DNA of 60,347 nt, taken from an uncultured Pseudomonadota bacterium. GTDB lineage: Bacteria; Myxococcota_A; UBA796; SXON01. Position 1 is the stretch's first letter; each line of letters opens with the position of its first letter. This document shows, piece by piece, positions 37,515-46,538 of this stretch. The notes beneath the pieces were generated by a model. The model was not told the DNA's origin and ran no database searches. It saw only the letters and a list, made by a program, of their open reading frames with translations. The stretch covers positions 1 through 60,347 of the forward strand of contig CAIQVJ010000081.1 of NCBI GenBank assembly GCA_903875225.1, given 5' to 3'. Position numbers and translations under genes: made by a program.

Positions 37515-39854
37515 CTACTTCGTGAACTCGTGCACCGACTCGACCGAGTAGTCGGCGCCGGCGCCGTGGCACACGTCGCAGGTCTCGCCGTAGGTGTCGT
37601 CAGTCATGAGCGCAGCGTGGCCCTGGTCGGCGTCACTGTTGTGGCAGGTGATGCACGCGTGCTCGGACGGCGTCTGCCACGCGGTGTTGTCCCCGTGGCA
37701 GGCGGTACAGGCGGCCACGCCACCGTCCTGACGGGGGAACGTGACGTCCCAGGTGGTGCCGTTGACCGAGTAGACGTTCGTCGCCTCGGTGCCCGAGGCG
37801 TGGATGCTGTGGATCATCTCCGCGAAGTAGACGCTGGTGGGGGGGCTGGACGACGTGTCCGTGGAGCCGCGGGTGTGGCAGGTCACGCAGTACTCGACGC
37901 CCTTGCGGGATCCGCCATGGAACCGGACCTCGTCGTGGCAGGCCTCGCAGGACTCGTTGGTCACGACCTCGTGGGGCTCGACCGTCGTGGCGTCGCCCAC
38001 CGTCACGTCGATGTAGCTGGGCTCGGCGACGCGGAACCGCTCAGTGGTATCGCTGCCGTTCGCGCAGGTCGTGTCCTCCCAGAGCGCGGTGTAGAGCAGC
38101 ACCTCGACGCGGTAGGTGCCGGACTCCAGGTCGTCCCCGGAGCGGTCGCCGTACAGGCCCGTGGTGTCGTTGTACTGGTTCGGGAACGTGGCGGGGATGG
38201 TCTGTGCAACGCCCGTGTTGTCCTTGAACGTGTAGGTCCAGACGCCCGTGGTCGTGTTCACCGTTGAGGAGCCGTAGATCGAGCCCACCGTGGTCGAACT
38301 GCCGGCCGAGGGCGAGTAGATCACCCGCTGCATGTAGTCGCTGGGGCCGACCATCACCGCAGTGCCGGAGCCGGCCACGGTCGGACAGGTCGAAGAGCTG
38401 GAGCTGTACGCGAAGAACGACTGCGGGATGGGCGTGCCGTCGTCGTAGAGCACCGAGAAGGTGATGGTGATGGTGTCGCCCACCTGGAACGCGGTGTCGC
38501 CGTCCTGGTTGGTCGCCGTCAGCATCGTGACGTTCAGGCCTGTCTTCCCGGATGCGTGCCCGTTGTGCGACCAGACAGATGAGCTGGTGCGTGGGTCGTC
38601 GTGGTAGCCGACGATCGCGGTCGAACTGTGACAGATGTGGCAGTTCGTGTCGTCCGTGTAGGCACCGCCATCGTGATTCTCACCGGTGGCGAAATTCAAT
38701 GAGTCATGGCACGCGCCGCATGCGACCCGGCTGGGGTTCGTCTCCACGTCGCCCTCCGCTGCACCCTCGTGGCAGGAGTCACAGTGCGCGGCGCCCATCG
38801 GCCACGCGGGGAACGCGACATCGGAGTAGTCCGTCAGGTTGTAGTTAGGATATCCCTCCGCCGTGGAGTCGCCCGGATAGCCGGCGACCTCGTACCCGTT
38901 CGTCAGGTTGTCGCCGTTGTGGATCTTGTGGATCATCGAGGTCATGCCCACCGTCACGCCGGGGGTGACGGTCGCGTCGGTACCCGAGTAGCGATCCTCT
39001 GCGCCATCGACATGGCAGGTGAGGCAGACCTCGAGCTTCTGGCGGGAGCCCCCGTGCATCCGGAACGAGTCTCCGTGGCAATTCGCGCAGTTCTCGGCGA
39101 GGACGACCTCGTTCTGCTCCAGCGCGGTGGCTGTGCCGTACAGCACCTGGGCGGACGTGTTGTCCGCGTCGTACCACCTGCTGCCGTCCGGGTCCTCGAC
39201 CGTCATGTAGGCGACGCCACCGATGGTGTAGGTGCCATCCACGAGCGCGAGCCCGCCCCAATCTCCGTCGTCCTCGCCCAGATCCGTCGTGTCGTTCGGC
39301 ACGGCGTGGTAGGTCGCCGGGATGGGATCGATGAAGGAGTATGTGTAGGTCCCGTCGGAGTTGTTCACTGAGGCCGTGCCCACATCGGTCACGTCCTGAT
39401 ACCACTCGACGATCTGGGGGTGGGTGGTCGGACCCGCCATGTTGAAGTAGATGTTCGTGAGGTCGGCGGGGTCATAGGACACCCCGTCATCATCGACCAC
39501 CGAGTAGGTGATCTCCGGGACATCGCCTGCCTGGAACGCGCCACCGGACCCGGAGGCGCCTCCGACCGAGACGATGGTCAGGGTGATGCCCCAGGGCCCG
39601 TCCCCCTGATGGGGCACGACGGCGTCGGTGCCGTTCGTCCCGTCGGCCCCGTCCGTCCCGTTCGTCCCGTCCACTCCGTCGGTTCCGTCAGCACCGTCAG
39701 CGCCGTTGGTGCCATCGATCCCATCCACGCCGGGAGCCCCGTCCGCGCCGTCCGACCCGTCGGCGCCGTTCGCGCCGGGCTTCCCGGAACACCCGACCAG
39801 GGCGAGCAGCGCCAATCCGGCGGTAATCGTCATTTTCGAGTTTGAGATGTGCAT
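37515..39854 (-). CDS. OmcA/MtrC-family decaheme c-type cytochrome lipoprotein
   Basis: A 779-residue outer-membrane lipoprotein. The lipobox LALLALVGC is followed by a collagen-like stretch of about 17 Gly-x-x triplets (GADGTDGVDGTNGTDGADG) that likely forms a stalk. The rest has the two-fold alternation of beta-barrel domains and pentaheme clusters of OmcA/MtrC proteins; ten CxxCH motifs are present (CANCH, CLTCH, CDSCH, CGACH, CHICH, CEACH, CVTCH, CTACH, CITCH, CDVCH). Members carry electrons from the cell to extracellular minerals or electrodes. It lies at the end of the cytochrome region, behind a 259-bp gap with a possible promoter of its own. Confidence 0.93.
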   Translation of the reverse strand: MHISNSKMTITAGLALLALVGCSGKPGANGADGSDGADGAPGVDGIDGTNGADGADGTDGVDGTNGTDGADGTNGTDAVVPHQGDGPWGITLTIVSVGGASGSGGAFQAGDVPEITYSVVDDDGVSYDPADLTNIYFNMAGPTTHPQIVEWYQDVTDVGTASVNNSDGTYTYSFIDPIPATYHAVPNDTTDLGEDDGDWGGLALVDGTYTIGGVAYMTVEDPDGSRWYDADNTSAQVLYGTATALEQNEVVLAENCANCHGDSFRMHGGSRQKLEVCLTCHVDGAEDRYSGTDATVTPGVTVGMTSMIHKIHNGDNLTNGYEVAGYPGDSTAEGYPNYNLTDYSDVAFPAWPMGAAHCDSCHEGAAEGDVETNPSRVACGACHDSLNFATGENHDGGAYTDDTNCHICHSSTAIVGYHDDPRTSSSVWSHNGHASGKTGLNVTMLTATNQDGDTAFQVGDTITITFSVLYDDGTPIPQSFFAYSSSSSTCPTVAGSGTAVMVGPSDYMQRVIYSPSAGSSTTVGSIYGSSTVNTTTGVWTYTFKDNTGVAQTIPATFPNQYNDTTGLYGDRSGDDLESGTYRVEVLLYTALWEDTTCANGSDTTERFRVAEPSYIDVTVGDATTVEPHEVVTNESCEACHDEVRFHGGSRKGVEYCVTCHTRGSTDTSSSPPTSVYFAEMIHSIHASGTEATNVYSVNGTTWDVTFPRQDGGVAACTACHGDNTAWQTPSEHACITCHNSDADQGHAALMTDDTYGETCDVCHGAGADYSVESVHEFTK

Positions 39855-40113
39855 CTGATGCCTCTGTGGTTTGTAGGTTGATACGTGGGGAGCAAGAAGC
39901 GGGCCATCTGGATGGAGAGAGTTGATCTCCCCATCCGGCACTCGGTCATCCGACAGATGTGCGAAGGTGACACACTTGGCCTTTGGGACGAACTGTGCCA
40001 TGCAGCCGCAGCCGAAGTCGGCTTTCCCGGACCATGCGTGCGGAATGGCACATTCGGGATGTGCGCGCCAACCCATCCCTTGAACGGCCGAGCATGTCCT
40101 TGATGCGTCCCGG

Positions 40114-40884
40114 TTACTCGGCCACGGCCACGGTGGAGCCTCCGAGGAACCCCCGCGCATGGCAGTCCAGGCACGAGAGCCCCCGCCCGCTCTCGTCCGC
40201 CGGTCGGATCCCCTCGTGGCAAGCGACGCAGGCCTCCGACGTCGCCGTGAAGCGATGCACCTCAAGATGCAGCCCCCCGTGACAATCGAGGCACTCGATC
40301 TTTCCCTCTGCCACCTCCTCCGGCGATCCGGCCGCCTCGGCCGGCGCGGGGTGCTCCGTCTCGGGCTTGCCGCCCTCATAGAGCGAGGGCGTGCGTCCCT
40401 TGGCGCCCAGGTGGAGCTTGTGAAGCGGGCTGTCGTCCACGCGCACCACCAGCCCGCGCAGGTTGTCGGGCATCGGCCCTGTCAGCGGCTCCTCCGCGCC
40501 CGACTTCAGGTGGCACTGCTCGCAGATGACCATCTTCACTTCGGGCCGGGGGATGTCCTCGGGCGTCTGCGGGCGGTCGAAGAGCGCCAGCACCAGGTTC
40601 TTCGGGTAGTGGCGAATGGGGACGCGATGGCAGTCGTGGCATGTGGTCAACTGTCCATGCACCGACCGAGCCCAGGCCTTGTTCGCGTAGTCGTGAACAT
40701 GGCAGTCGTCGCAAAAGCGAGGATCAGCCCACATATAGGTGAACATCTCGTCGCCGGCAGGCAACCCGGCCAGGGAGCCACACAGCAGGGCCCCGACCAC
40801 CACCCCCAGGGAGGCGGGGTGCGCGAAGAGCCACACGCGGGTGCCCTGCAGGTAGGCGATGATCGAGCGGATCCGGGCGAACAT
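40114..40884 (-). CDS. NapC/NirT/NrfH-type hexaheme membrane cytochrome
   Basis: The 256-residue protein has a single N-terminal membrane helix (about residues 20-45) followed by a periplasmic domain with six CxxCH motifs (CDDCH, CHDCH, CEQCH, CLDCH, CVACH, CLDCH). This matches NapC/NirT/CymA-type quinol dehydrogenases, which take electrons from menaquinol into periplasmic carriers; the usual number is four or five. It is preceded within 2 bp by the 49-residue membrane-protein gene, so they are made together. The heme ligands beyond the motifs cannot be fixed from sequence. The role as entry point of the pathway is inferred from family and position. Confidence 0.85.
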   Translation of the reverse strand: MFARIRSIIAYLQGTRVWLFAHPASLGVVVGALLCGSLAGLPAGDEMFTYMWADPRFCDDCHVHDYANKAWARSVHGQLTTCHDCHRVPIRHYPKNLVLALFDRPQTPEDIPRPEVKMVICEQCHLKSGAEEPLTGPMPDNLRGLVVRVDDSPLHKLHLGAKGRTPSLYEGGKPETEHPAPAEAAGSPEEVAEGKIECLDCHGGLHLEVHRFTATSEACVACHEGIRPADESGRGLSCLDCHARGFLGGSTVAVAE

Positions 40885-40886
40885 GG

Positions 40887-41036
40887 TCAGAACCCCGCGT
40901 GGTGGTAGGCCAACCAGAGGAACCGGACCTGGCCGATCCCGGGTCCAGTCGTCAGAAACCCGAGGATGAACGCGACCAGTGCGAGGCCCAAGGTGCGGCG
41001 CCAGATCCCGGCGACGGGAGATGAAGGATCGCTCAT
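40887..41036 (-). CDS. Small single-helix membrane protein
   Basis: A 49-residue protein with one hydrophobic helix (GLALVAFILGFLTTGPGIG) after a short polar start (MSDPSSPVAGIWRR). Its ATG overlaps the stop of the NHL-cytochrome gene (ATGA) and its stop is 2 bp before the hexaheme gene. This fits a small subunit or assembly factor for the membrane-bound cytochrome. I recognise no family. Confidence 0.6.
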   Translation of the reverse strand: MSDPSSPVAGIWRRTLGLALVAFILGFLTTGPGIGQVRFLWLAYHHAGF

Positions 41037-43558
41037 GGGGTAACTCCGCTCAAGTCCGCGCGTCGCTCGGGGCTGTGGAAGTACCGATAGAACACCAGGG
41101 CATTGTCGCCATGACAGGAGGCGCAGGCCTGCTTCCAGCCGCTGGCCCGGCGCAGGTGGTCCTCCCCTGACGGCTCCGGCCCATGGAACACATGGCATGT
41201 CTGACAGGTCAGGTCACCGTTTGCGCCGGCCGCAGCCGGCGTGCCGTCCGGAGCGTACAGCGTGATGCCAGCCAGCGGCGTCCACCGAGTGCCATCAGGC
41301 AAGAAGGCCGGGACGGGGTGATCCCAGTGCTCGATCTTCGGAGCGCGGGCGTCTGCCGTTCCCTTTCCGTGGCACGCGAGACATCGCGCCGAGGCTGGGT
41401 TCGTGTCCACGGTCGAGGCGGGTGCCCGAGCGTGCGCCGGGTGGCAATCGAGGCAGTTGGCGTCACCGTGCCCGCCGCGGGTCGCGGCGGCGCCCTGCTC
41501 CGCGTGGCACGTCACGCAGAGCGTGGCCTTCGGGAGGTTCGCCGCGTGTGGATCATGGCATGAGAGGCAGGTGAGCGTCTTCTTGTCGCCAAACGCCCTG
41601 CCGTCGACCGGGTGCCCCACGAGGCCCGGCTTCGCCTGCCTGGGAGCGGCTCGCCCCCCGGGGCCGTGGCAGCTGAGGCAGCCTCGGGGATCCCCAGCGC
41701 TGCCGGCCCCCGTCGTCAGGAACTGATTGTCGCGCTGTCCGCCATGCACATTGTGACAGGCAACGCAGGTCGGCTTGCCGCCCTTCTCGAGGTGGGCATG
41801 CGCGCCGCCCTGGAGATCGGTACGCTCGCTGTGACAGTCGAGGCACACAGCCTTGCCTGGGAGCGTGCGCAGCATCCCGGTCTTCATGTCCGCGGCCATG
41901 TCGTGGCAGCTGAGGCAGCCGATCCCACCGTCTTCAGAGAGCGTGACGTGGGCGCCGCGGCGCTCAGCCACCAGGTCCCGCCCGGGAACCCGACCGAGTG
42001 GGTGGTTCGAGCTGGTGTTCGCCATCGCGGGATGACACCCGATGCAGGTCCGACCGTCGCCCGGATCACGCGTGATGTGCTCGCCGCGGGCGCCGTGCAT
42101 GGCGTGGCAGGAGAGGCAGCTCGCCGTCGTCGGATCCGAGGCGCCGGAGCCCTGGCTGGCCCGCTTCTTGAGGGCGGCGACGAGCGCGCCGCCGGTGGGG
42201 TGACCCGCGTTGGTCGCTTTCAGCGTGGAGCTGCCGATGTCCGCGTGCACCTTGTTGGTATGGCAGGCGAGGCAGAGCGAGTCGGCCTCCCGGTCAAGGC
42301 GAAGGAAGGGCGACGCGACGCTGTGGTGCCGAACAAGCGGAGGCGACGAGGAGGTCGCTGCCTTTGCGTCCGCCGGATCGACGACCCCGTGGGGGGAGTG
42401 ACATGTGGTGCAGACGATCCTTCCCTGCGCATCGACTGGCAGGAAGGCCGGGAGGGGCTCGACCGGCACCATGTTGCGGGGGTGGTGTCCGCGCGACGGA
42501 TCCCAGACCTCTCGGCCGTCGAGCACCAGGCCGTCGTGACACTGGAGACAGGACTCACCCTCGTCGCCCCCCGCGGGGCTGGGATTCGGCGGGACGAGCG
42601 TGGTTCGGATCAGGGACGGAGGCGGGGCGGCGGGCAAAGGCCCTGTGAGGCGAAGGAGGTGGATGGCAGCAGGGCGGGCATCCAACACCGCGATGATCGG
42701 CGAGGCATCGGCGCTCACACGGACCGAGACCGGATGCCCGAGGCGAAGCGCCTCTCCCTTCTCGGCGAACATACCAATCATGGCGCCGTCGGCAGCGAAG
42801 GCCTGCACCACGCCGAGCACCGAGTCGGTGATCAAGACCTGGCCGCCGGACAGCGCCGCCGCCGAGGTGGGACGTGCGAGCCGACCGGCGGAGAGCCCGA
42901 TGCGGCCGAAGCCTCCGTCGGGGCTGCCGTCCTTGGCCACGTGGAAGATGCGGGGCGTGAAGGTGTCGACGGCGAGGAGCGTGCCGTCGCCGACTGGGGC
43001 GAGGTCCACGATCCGCCGCAGATCCTGGTGCTCGCTGTCCTGCGTGACGCTGCGGATCGCGCGGCCCGAGGTGGGATCGAGCCAGCGCAGCGCACCGTCG
43101 CGGTCGGCGACCAGCAGCGTATCGCCAAGGTCGACCACATCCACCGGATGGATGGGGGTTCCGTCGGCGGCCTGTGGCGCTCGCGTATCGTCGACCGCCC
43201 CGTCCGAGTCGAGGTGCAGCAGCAGACCGGGCTCGGCATTCGCACCGGGGACAACCGCCCAGACGCCGCCATCCTGCGCCGGCGAGAGCCGAACCGGCGA
43301 GCCCAACCCGCCCGGGGTCCCCCACGCGCCGAGCGCGGCGCCATCGGGAGCAAAACGCATGATCCGGCTCGCATACCCATCGAGCACCAGCAGGTTCCCG
43401 TCGGGGCGCCAGAGCAGATCCGACGGCAGCACGCCATCGAGCGGGACGTCGGCCACAGCGTCGACCGGAATGAGCGGGGCGCTGGCCCCACCTTCGATCG
43501 GCGGCAACCCGCAGCCGCCGAGGAGGAGCCCGAACGTGAGGGCGAGCCGCGCGCTCAT
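41033..43558 (-). CDS. NHL-propeller/15-heme fusion cytochrome lipoprotein
   Basis: An 841-residue lipoprotein (LTFGLLLGGC). Residues 30-320 form an NHL-type six-bladed beta-propeller (repeats such as DLLWRPDGNLLVLDGYASRIMRF and DVVDLGDTLLVADRDG). Residues 345-841 carry 15 CxxCH motifs. The whole matches the sum of the two proteins encoded at 45.2-46.5 and 43.9-45.2 kb: the propeller shares DSVLGVVQ (position ~250), and the C-terminal end shares GDLTCxxCHxxHGP and the last YYRYFH-type motif. It is therefore a fused paralogue of that pair. Its start overlaps the stop of the 48-residue ORF (TGATG). Likely periplasmic or outer-membrane electron carrier. Confidence 0.88.
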   Translation of the reverse strand: MSARLALTFGLLLGGCGLPPIEGGASAPLIPVDAVADVPLDGVLPSDLLWRPDGNLLVLDGYASRIMRFAPDGAALGAWGTPGGLGSPVRLSPAQDGGVWAVVPGANAEPGLLLHLDSDGAVDDTRAPQAADGTPIHPVDVVDLGDTLLVADRDGALRWLDPTSGRAIRSVTQDSEHQDLRRIVDLAPVGDGTLLAVDTFTPRIFHVAKDGSPDGGFGRIGLSAGRLARPTSAAALSGGQVLITDSVLGVVQAFAADGAMIGMFAEKGEALRLGHPVSVRVSADASPIIAVLDARPAAIHLLRLTGPLPAAPPPSLIRTTLVPPNPSPAGGDEGESCLQCHDGLVLDGREVWDPSRGHHPRNMVPVEPLPAFLPVDAQGRIVCTTCHSPHGVVDPADAKAATSSSPPLVRHHSVASPFLRLDREADSLCLACHTNKVHADIGSSTLKATNAGHPTGGALVAALKKRASQGSGASDPTTASCLSCHAMHGARGEHITRDPGDGRTCIGCHPAMANTSSNHPLGRVPGRDLVAERRGAHVTLSEDGGIGCLSCHDMAADMKTGMLRTLPGKAVCLDCHSERTDLQGGAHAHLEKGGKPTCVACHNVHGGQRDNQFLTTGAGSAGDPRGCLSCHGPGGRAAPRQAKPGLVGHPVDGRAFGDKKTLTCLSCHDPHAANLPKATLCVTCHAEQGAAATRGGHGDANCLDCHPAHARAPASTVDTNPASARCLACHGKGTADARAPKIEHWDHPVPAFLPDGTRWTPLAGITLYAPDGTPAAAGANGDLTCQTCHVFHGPEPSGEDHLRRASGWKQACASCHGDNALVFYRYFHSPERRADLSGVTP

Positions 43559-43704
43559 CAACCGCCATCCCCATGGCATGCGCGACCGAGGCTGCCGTCG
43601 GCGGCGGGCAGAGCAAGCATCGTGTGCATCAGGAGCCAGCCCGATGCACAGCCGGCGCTGAGGACTGACGTGGCGAGGAGCAGGGGGAGCATGGTGCGCG
43701 TCAT
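43558..43704 (-). CDS. 48-residue lipoprotein-like ORF, probable deletion remnant
   Basis: The N-terminus (MTRTMLPLLLATSVLSAGC) is nearly identical to that of the 8-heme lipoprotein at 53.6-55.6 kb. The C-terminus (TMLALPAADGSLGRACHGD) matches the last residues of the octaheme at 49.8-50.6 kb (TMLALPAADGTLCHACHGT), but with one Cys of the CxxCH lost. A large internal part thus appears to have been deleted, joining two cytochrome ends. Its stop overlaps the start of the NHL-cytochrome (TGATG), and a sigma-54-like promoter copy precedes it, so it may survive as a leader gene that drives translation of the next one. Confidence 0.6.
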   Translation of the reverse strand: MTRTMLPLLLATSVLSAGCASGWLLMHTMLALPAADGSLGRACHGDGG

Positions 43705-43723
43705 ATGGACAACCGCCGCCCTT

Positions 43724-43739
43724 TGCAAGGACCGGACCA
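43724..43739 (-). promoter_or_regulatory. Sigma-54-like promoter, copy A
   Basis: Minus-strand TGGTCCGGTCCTTGCA fits the -24/-12 consensus TGGCACG-N4-TTGCW, with GG and GC ten bases apart. It lies 19 bases before the ATG at 43704 and is nearly identical to copy B at 55658-55673. Confidence 0.55.
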
Positions 43740-43778
43740 TGATCCCGCGGCATGTTTCGTCCCGTCGTATTGCCAGTC

Positions 43779-43794
43779 TGTGCTGGGTCGCACA
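43779..43794. promoter_or_regulatory. TGT-N10-ACA activator-site-like dyad, copy A
   Basis: TGTG and CACA frame 8 bases, which also reads TGT-N10-ACA, the pattern of NifA-type enhancer-binding sites. It is 39 bases upstream of the -24 element, the same as in copy B. Confidence 0.4.
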
Positions 43795-43911
43795 CCATAT
43801 GTGGGTGAAAGCACCCGGAGATGCGCACGCCCCGCCACTGGACTGGCTGGGCGTTCGGGCCCGGCGCTCCGTGAAGATGCGCACGCCCTGTTGTCCTCGC
43901 CCGGCGCGACT

Positions 43912-45168
43912 CTACGGGACCTTGGCCGGCTTCGGCTTCACGGCGCCCTCCAACCGCTGTCGGTAGTGGAACCACCGGTAGTACATCAAGCCCTCGTCGC
44001 CGTGACAGGCCGAGCAGGGGGCCTCCCAGCCGGGGCGGCGCAGGCTGTCACCGGGCTTGTTGCGATCCGGCCCGTGGGACAGGTGGCACGACGCGCAGGT
44101 GAGATCGCCGTTCTCCGTAGGCGGCACCTTGATGCCCTGCGCGTCGAAGAGGGGCAGGCCGCCGAGCGGCGGGCTCCAGCGCGGACCATCGGGCAGGAAC
44201 ACCGGGGCCGGGTGCTCGTAGGACTCCACCCGGGGAACGCTCGCGTCGCCCGGCGCATCCTCCGCGTGGCAGGACAGGCATCGACGGCCGACGGGGTTGA
44301 TGTGATGGCCGTCTGGAGCGTCCGCGTGCAGGGCGCGGGCTTCGTGCGGCGGGTGGCAGTCGATGCACGTCGCGGACCCATGGCCGCCCCGCGCGTGGTC
44401 CTCGGCCTGCTCCTTGTGGCACTTCTCGCACAATGAGGAGTCAGGTCGGACGATCTCGTGGCCGCCGTGGCAGGACGTGCAGCCGTTCAGCGGCGGATCG
44501 CTGGGCCCGAACCCACCGGGACGGTCCACCAGCGCGTGGCCGACCTGGCCGGGGTGGACGTCGACGGGCTGGTTCTTGCTCCCGGGGCCGTGGCATCGCA
44601 GGCAGTTGGACGGATCTCCCGGGACCCGCGCAGCCGACGCCTTCAACGTGGCCGAGGCCTCGTTGTGGCAGTCCGTACATACCGCGCTCCGGTGGCCCTT
44701 CTGCGCGGCGCTGATGGTCGCGACGGTCGCCTGCTCCTCGTGGCAGGCAAAGCACCGTTGCGTGAGGTTGCCCTCGCCGTGGATGGTGTGACACGACAGG
44801 CAGACGATCGTGCTGTTGGGGCCGAGCAGGCCGCCCAGCTTCAGCACGGCGTCCGCCGACCGGCGGGGCACCAGCATGTTCATGGGGTGGGAGCCCGCAT
44901 GGGTGCCGAGGTCAAGCCCCTTGTGGCAGTTCAGGCAGGCCGAGGCCGCGTGATCCCGTCCGGTCAGGAGGCCCTCGTCGGCCGCCCCATGGGTCTGGTG
45001 GCAATCCAGGCACTCAATCAGCGTTAGCTTGGGGTTGCCGATCGCCTTCGCCACGTCCGGGGTCACCGCGCCGGTGGGGTGAGCGGCGAGCGCGGACGCG
45101 GGAAAGAGCCAGAGGAAGGTCGCGAGCAGGAGCGCGAGGGAAACAGGGGCGCGCATGAGGGATGTCAT
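43912..45168 (-). CDS. Periplasmic 12-heme c-type cytochrome
   Basis: A 418-residue exported protein (signal peptide ALLLATFLWLFPASALA) with twelve CxxCH motifs from CLDCH near residue 55 to CSACH near residue 385. The later half, from CLRCHGPGS to the end, aligns with the C-terminal part of the NHL/15-heme protein, ending YYRWFHYRQRLEG. Between the hemes are many His that can be second axial ligands. Its ATG overlaps the stop of the NHL/tetraheme gene (ATGA). It probably shuttles electrons through the periplasm; the redox partners are unknown. Downstream there is a 207-bp gap to the next transcription unit. Confidence 0.87.
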   Translation of the reverse strand: MTSLMRAPVSLALLLATFLWLFPASALAAHPTGAVTPDVAKAIGNPKLTLIECLDCHQTHGAADEGLLTGRDHAASACLNCHKGLDLGTHAGSHPMNMLVPRRSADAVLKLGGLLGPNSTIVCLSCHTIHGEGNLTQRCFACHEEQATVATISAAQKGHRSAVCTDCHNEASATLKASAARVPGDPSNCLRCHGPGSKNQPVDVHPGQVGHALVDRPGGFGPSDPPLNGCTSCHGGHEIVRPDSSLCEKCHKEQAEDHARGGHGSATCIDCHPPHEARALHADAPDGHHINPVGRRCLSCHAEDAPGDASVPRVESYEHPAPVFLPDGPRWSPPLGGLPLFDAQGIKVPPTENGDLTCASCHLSHGPDRNKPGDSLRRPGWEAPCSACHGDEGLMYYRWFHYRQRLEGAVKPKPAKVP

Positions 45169-46538
45169 TTCTTGCCTCCCATGTCGCCGTGGCAGGCGAC
45201 GCACAACTCGCTGGGGCGGGAGGTGACGCGGAGCATCACGCCGAACCGATGGACCTGCCCGGATCCCCCCAGGGTATGGGGGGAGTGGCAGGTGCGACAG
45301 GAGATCCTGCCGTCGACGAGCGGCATCTCCTTCGGGATGACCATGGTCGCGGGGATGTCGGCGGTCTCCCGCGGGTGCGCATAGCCTGCCCAGACGTGGC
45401 TTCGGGAGTCGAGCACGCCGCCGTCGTGACAGGAGATGCAGGCTGCCTCGGTGCCGGCCCAGGACTGTCCGTTCTTCTTCTCGGGCACAGCCACGAGCGG
45501 CGTCGCGATCCCCTGGTCGAGCGGAGCGATCAGGTCCAGGTGGCACAGCGTGCACTCCTGGCCCTGTGACGCTGTTGCTGTCGTTGTCTTCATCTCCACG
45601 AGCTTGAACGGCTCGCCGCTGCCGGCCTGCACCGAGAACTCGGTGACCTTGCCGCCACGCGACTCGACGACGTAGACGCGGTCACCGACGACCTCGATGC
45701 CCGTAGGCGCGTCGAGGTGCAGGACGTTCCCCTGTGCATCCCGGACGGCGTCCACCAGCGTGCCGTCGGTCAGGAAGACCTGGACGACGCCCAGCACCGA
45801 ATCGGCGACCCACACCCGGCCGTCCTTCACATCGATCCCTGAGGGCCGATACACCTGCCCGGGGGAGACGCCGTAGCGCACGATCGGTCGCATCGGCCGC
45901 CCGGCCGGGTCGAAGCGCTGGATCCGCCCGTTGAGCACGTCTGTGACGTAGAGGCTGCCGTCGGTGTCGACCGCGATGGTGCGCGGATGGTTGAAGCTCC
46001 CCCATGCCGTGCCGCGGTCGCCATGGGCCTCCCAGACGTTCTTCGCGGAGTCGGCCGTGAGCAGCCGGTTCCCATCGTTGTCCACCGCCCAGAGCCGCTT
46101 GCCATCGGACGAGACCGCGATGTCGCTCAGGTCCACACGGCCGAGGCCCTTGCTGATGGGGAGCGAGCTCTCCTGGGTGGACGTCGCGCTCGTGACTGCG
46201 ATCCGCGCGTTGCCCGTGTCTGCGATCCAGACGCGGCCATCCGCGCTGGTCGCGATGCCCGATGGGCGGGACAGCGCCACCCCGGCGATCCGGCGCACAG
46301 TCTGCGAGAGGGTGCCGGTGGACGCGAAGACCAGCACCCGGTCGTGCGCACCGTCAGCCACCCAGACGCGCCCGGTCGAGTCCACCGCCACAGACGTCGG
46401 GTAGAGCATCGGCTCGCGACTGCCCGCCGAGAACGTCCGCACGGGAGTGGTGACAACGGTACCTCCTGGAGCCGGGGCAGCGCCCAGGAGCAACATCACA
46501 AAGAACAGGAGCGGCGGGGCGCTGAAGAGGAACCTCAC
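45165..46538 (-). CDS. NHL-propeller tetraheme c-type cytochrome
   Basis: The 457-residue exported protein begins with a signal peptide (FFVMLLLGAAPAPG), followed by NHL repeats from about residue 40 to 300 (YPTSVAVDSTGRVWVADGAHD, RPSGIATSADGRVWIADTGNA, HPRTIAVDTDGSLYVTDVLNG, RPSGIDVKDGRVWVADSVLG). Four CxxCH motifs follow (CTLCH, CISCH, CRTCH, CVACH). The propeller and the first hemes match the beginning of the 15-heme fusion protein. Propellers of this type bind proteins or small ligands. The stop overlaps the next start (ATGA) and the start overlaps the stop of the CbcL-like gene (ATGA). Confidence 0.88.
   Translation of the reverse strand: MRFLFSAPPLLFFVMLLLGAAPAPGGTVVTTPVRTFSAGSREPMLYPTSVAVDSTGRVWVADGAHDRVLVFASTGTLSQTVRRIAGVALSRPSGIATSADGRVWIADTGNARIAVTSATSTQESSLPISKGLGRVDLSDIAVSSDGKRLWAVDNDGNRLLTADSAKNVWEAHGDRGTAWGSFNHPRTIAVDTDGSLYVTDVLNGRIQRFDPAGRPMRPIVRYGVSPGQVYRPSGIDVKDGRVWVADSVLGVVQVFLTDGTLVDAVRDAQGNVLHLDAPTGIEVVGDRVYVVESRGGKVTEFSVQAGSGEPFKLVEMKTTTATASQGQECTLCHLDLIAPLDQGIATPLVAVPEKKNGQSWAGTEAACISCHDGGVLDSRSHVWAGYAHPRETADIPATMVIPKEMPLVDGRISCRTCHSPHTLGGSGQVHRFGVMLRVTSRPSELCVACHGDMGGKK

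Noticed and set aside
39855..40113. Third sigma-54 promoter upstream of the decaheme gene
   Set aside because: A TGGCAC is present, but the -12 GC element at the right distance is missing.
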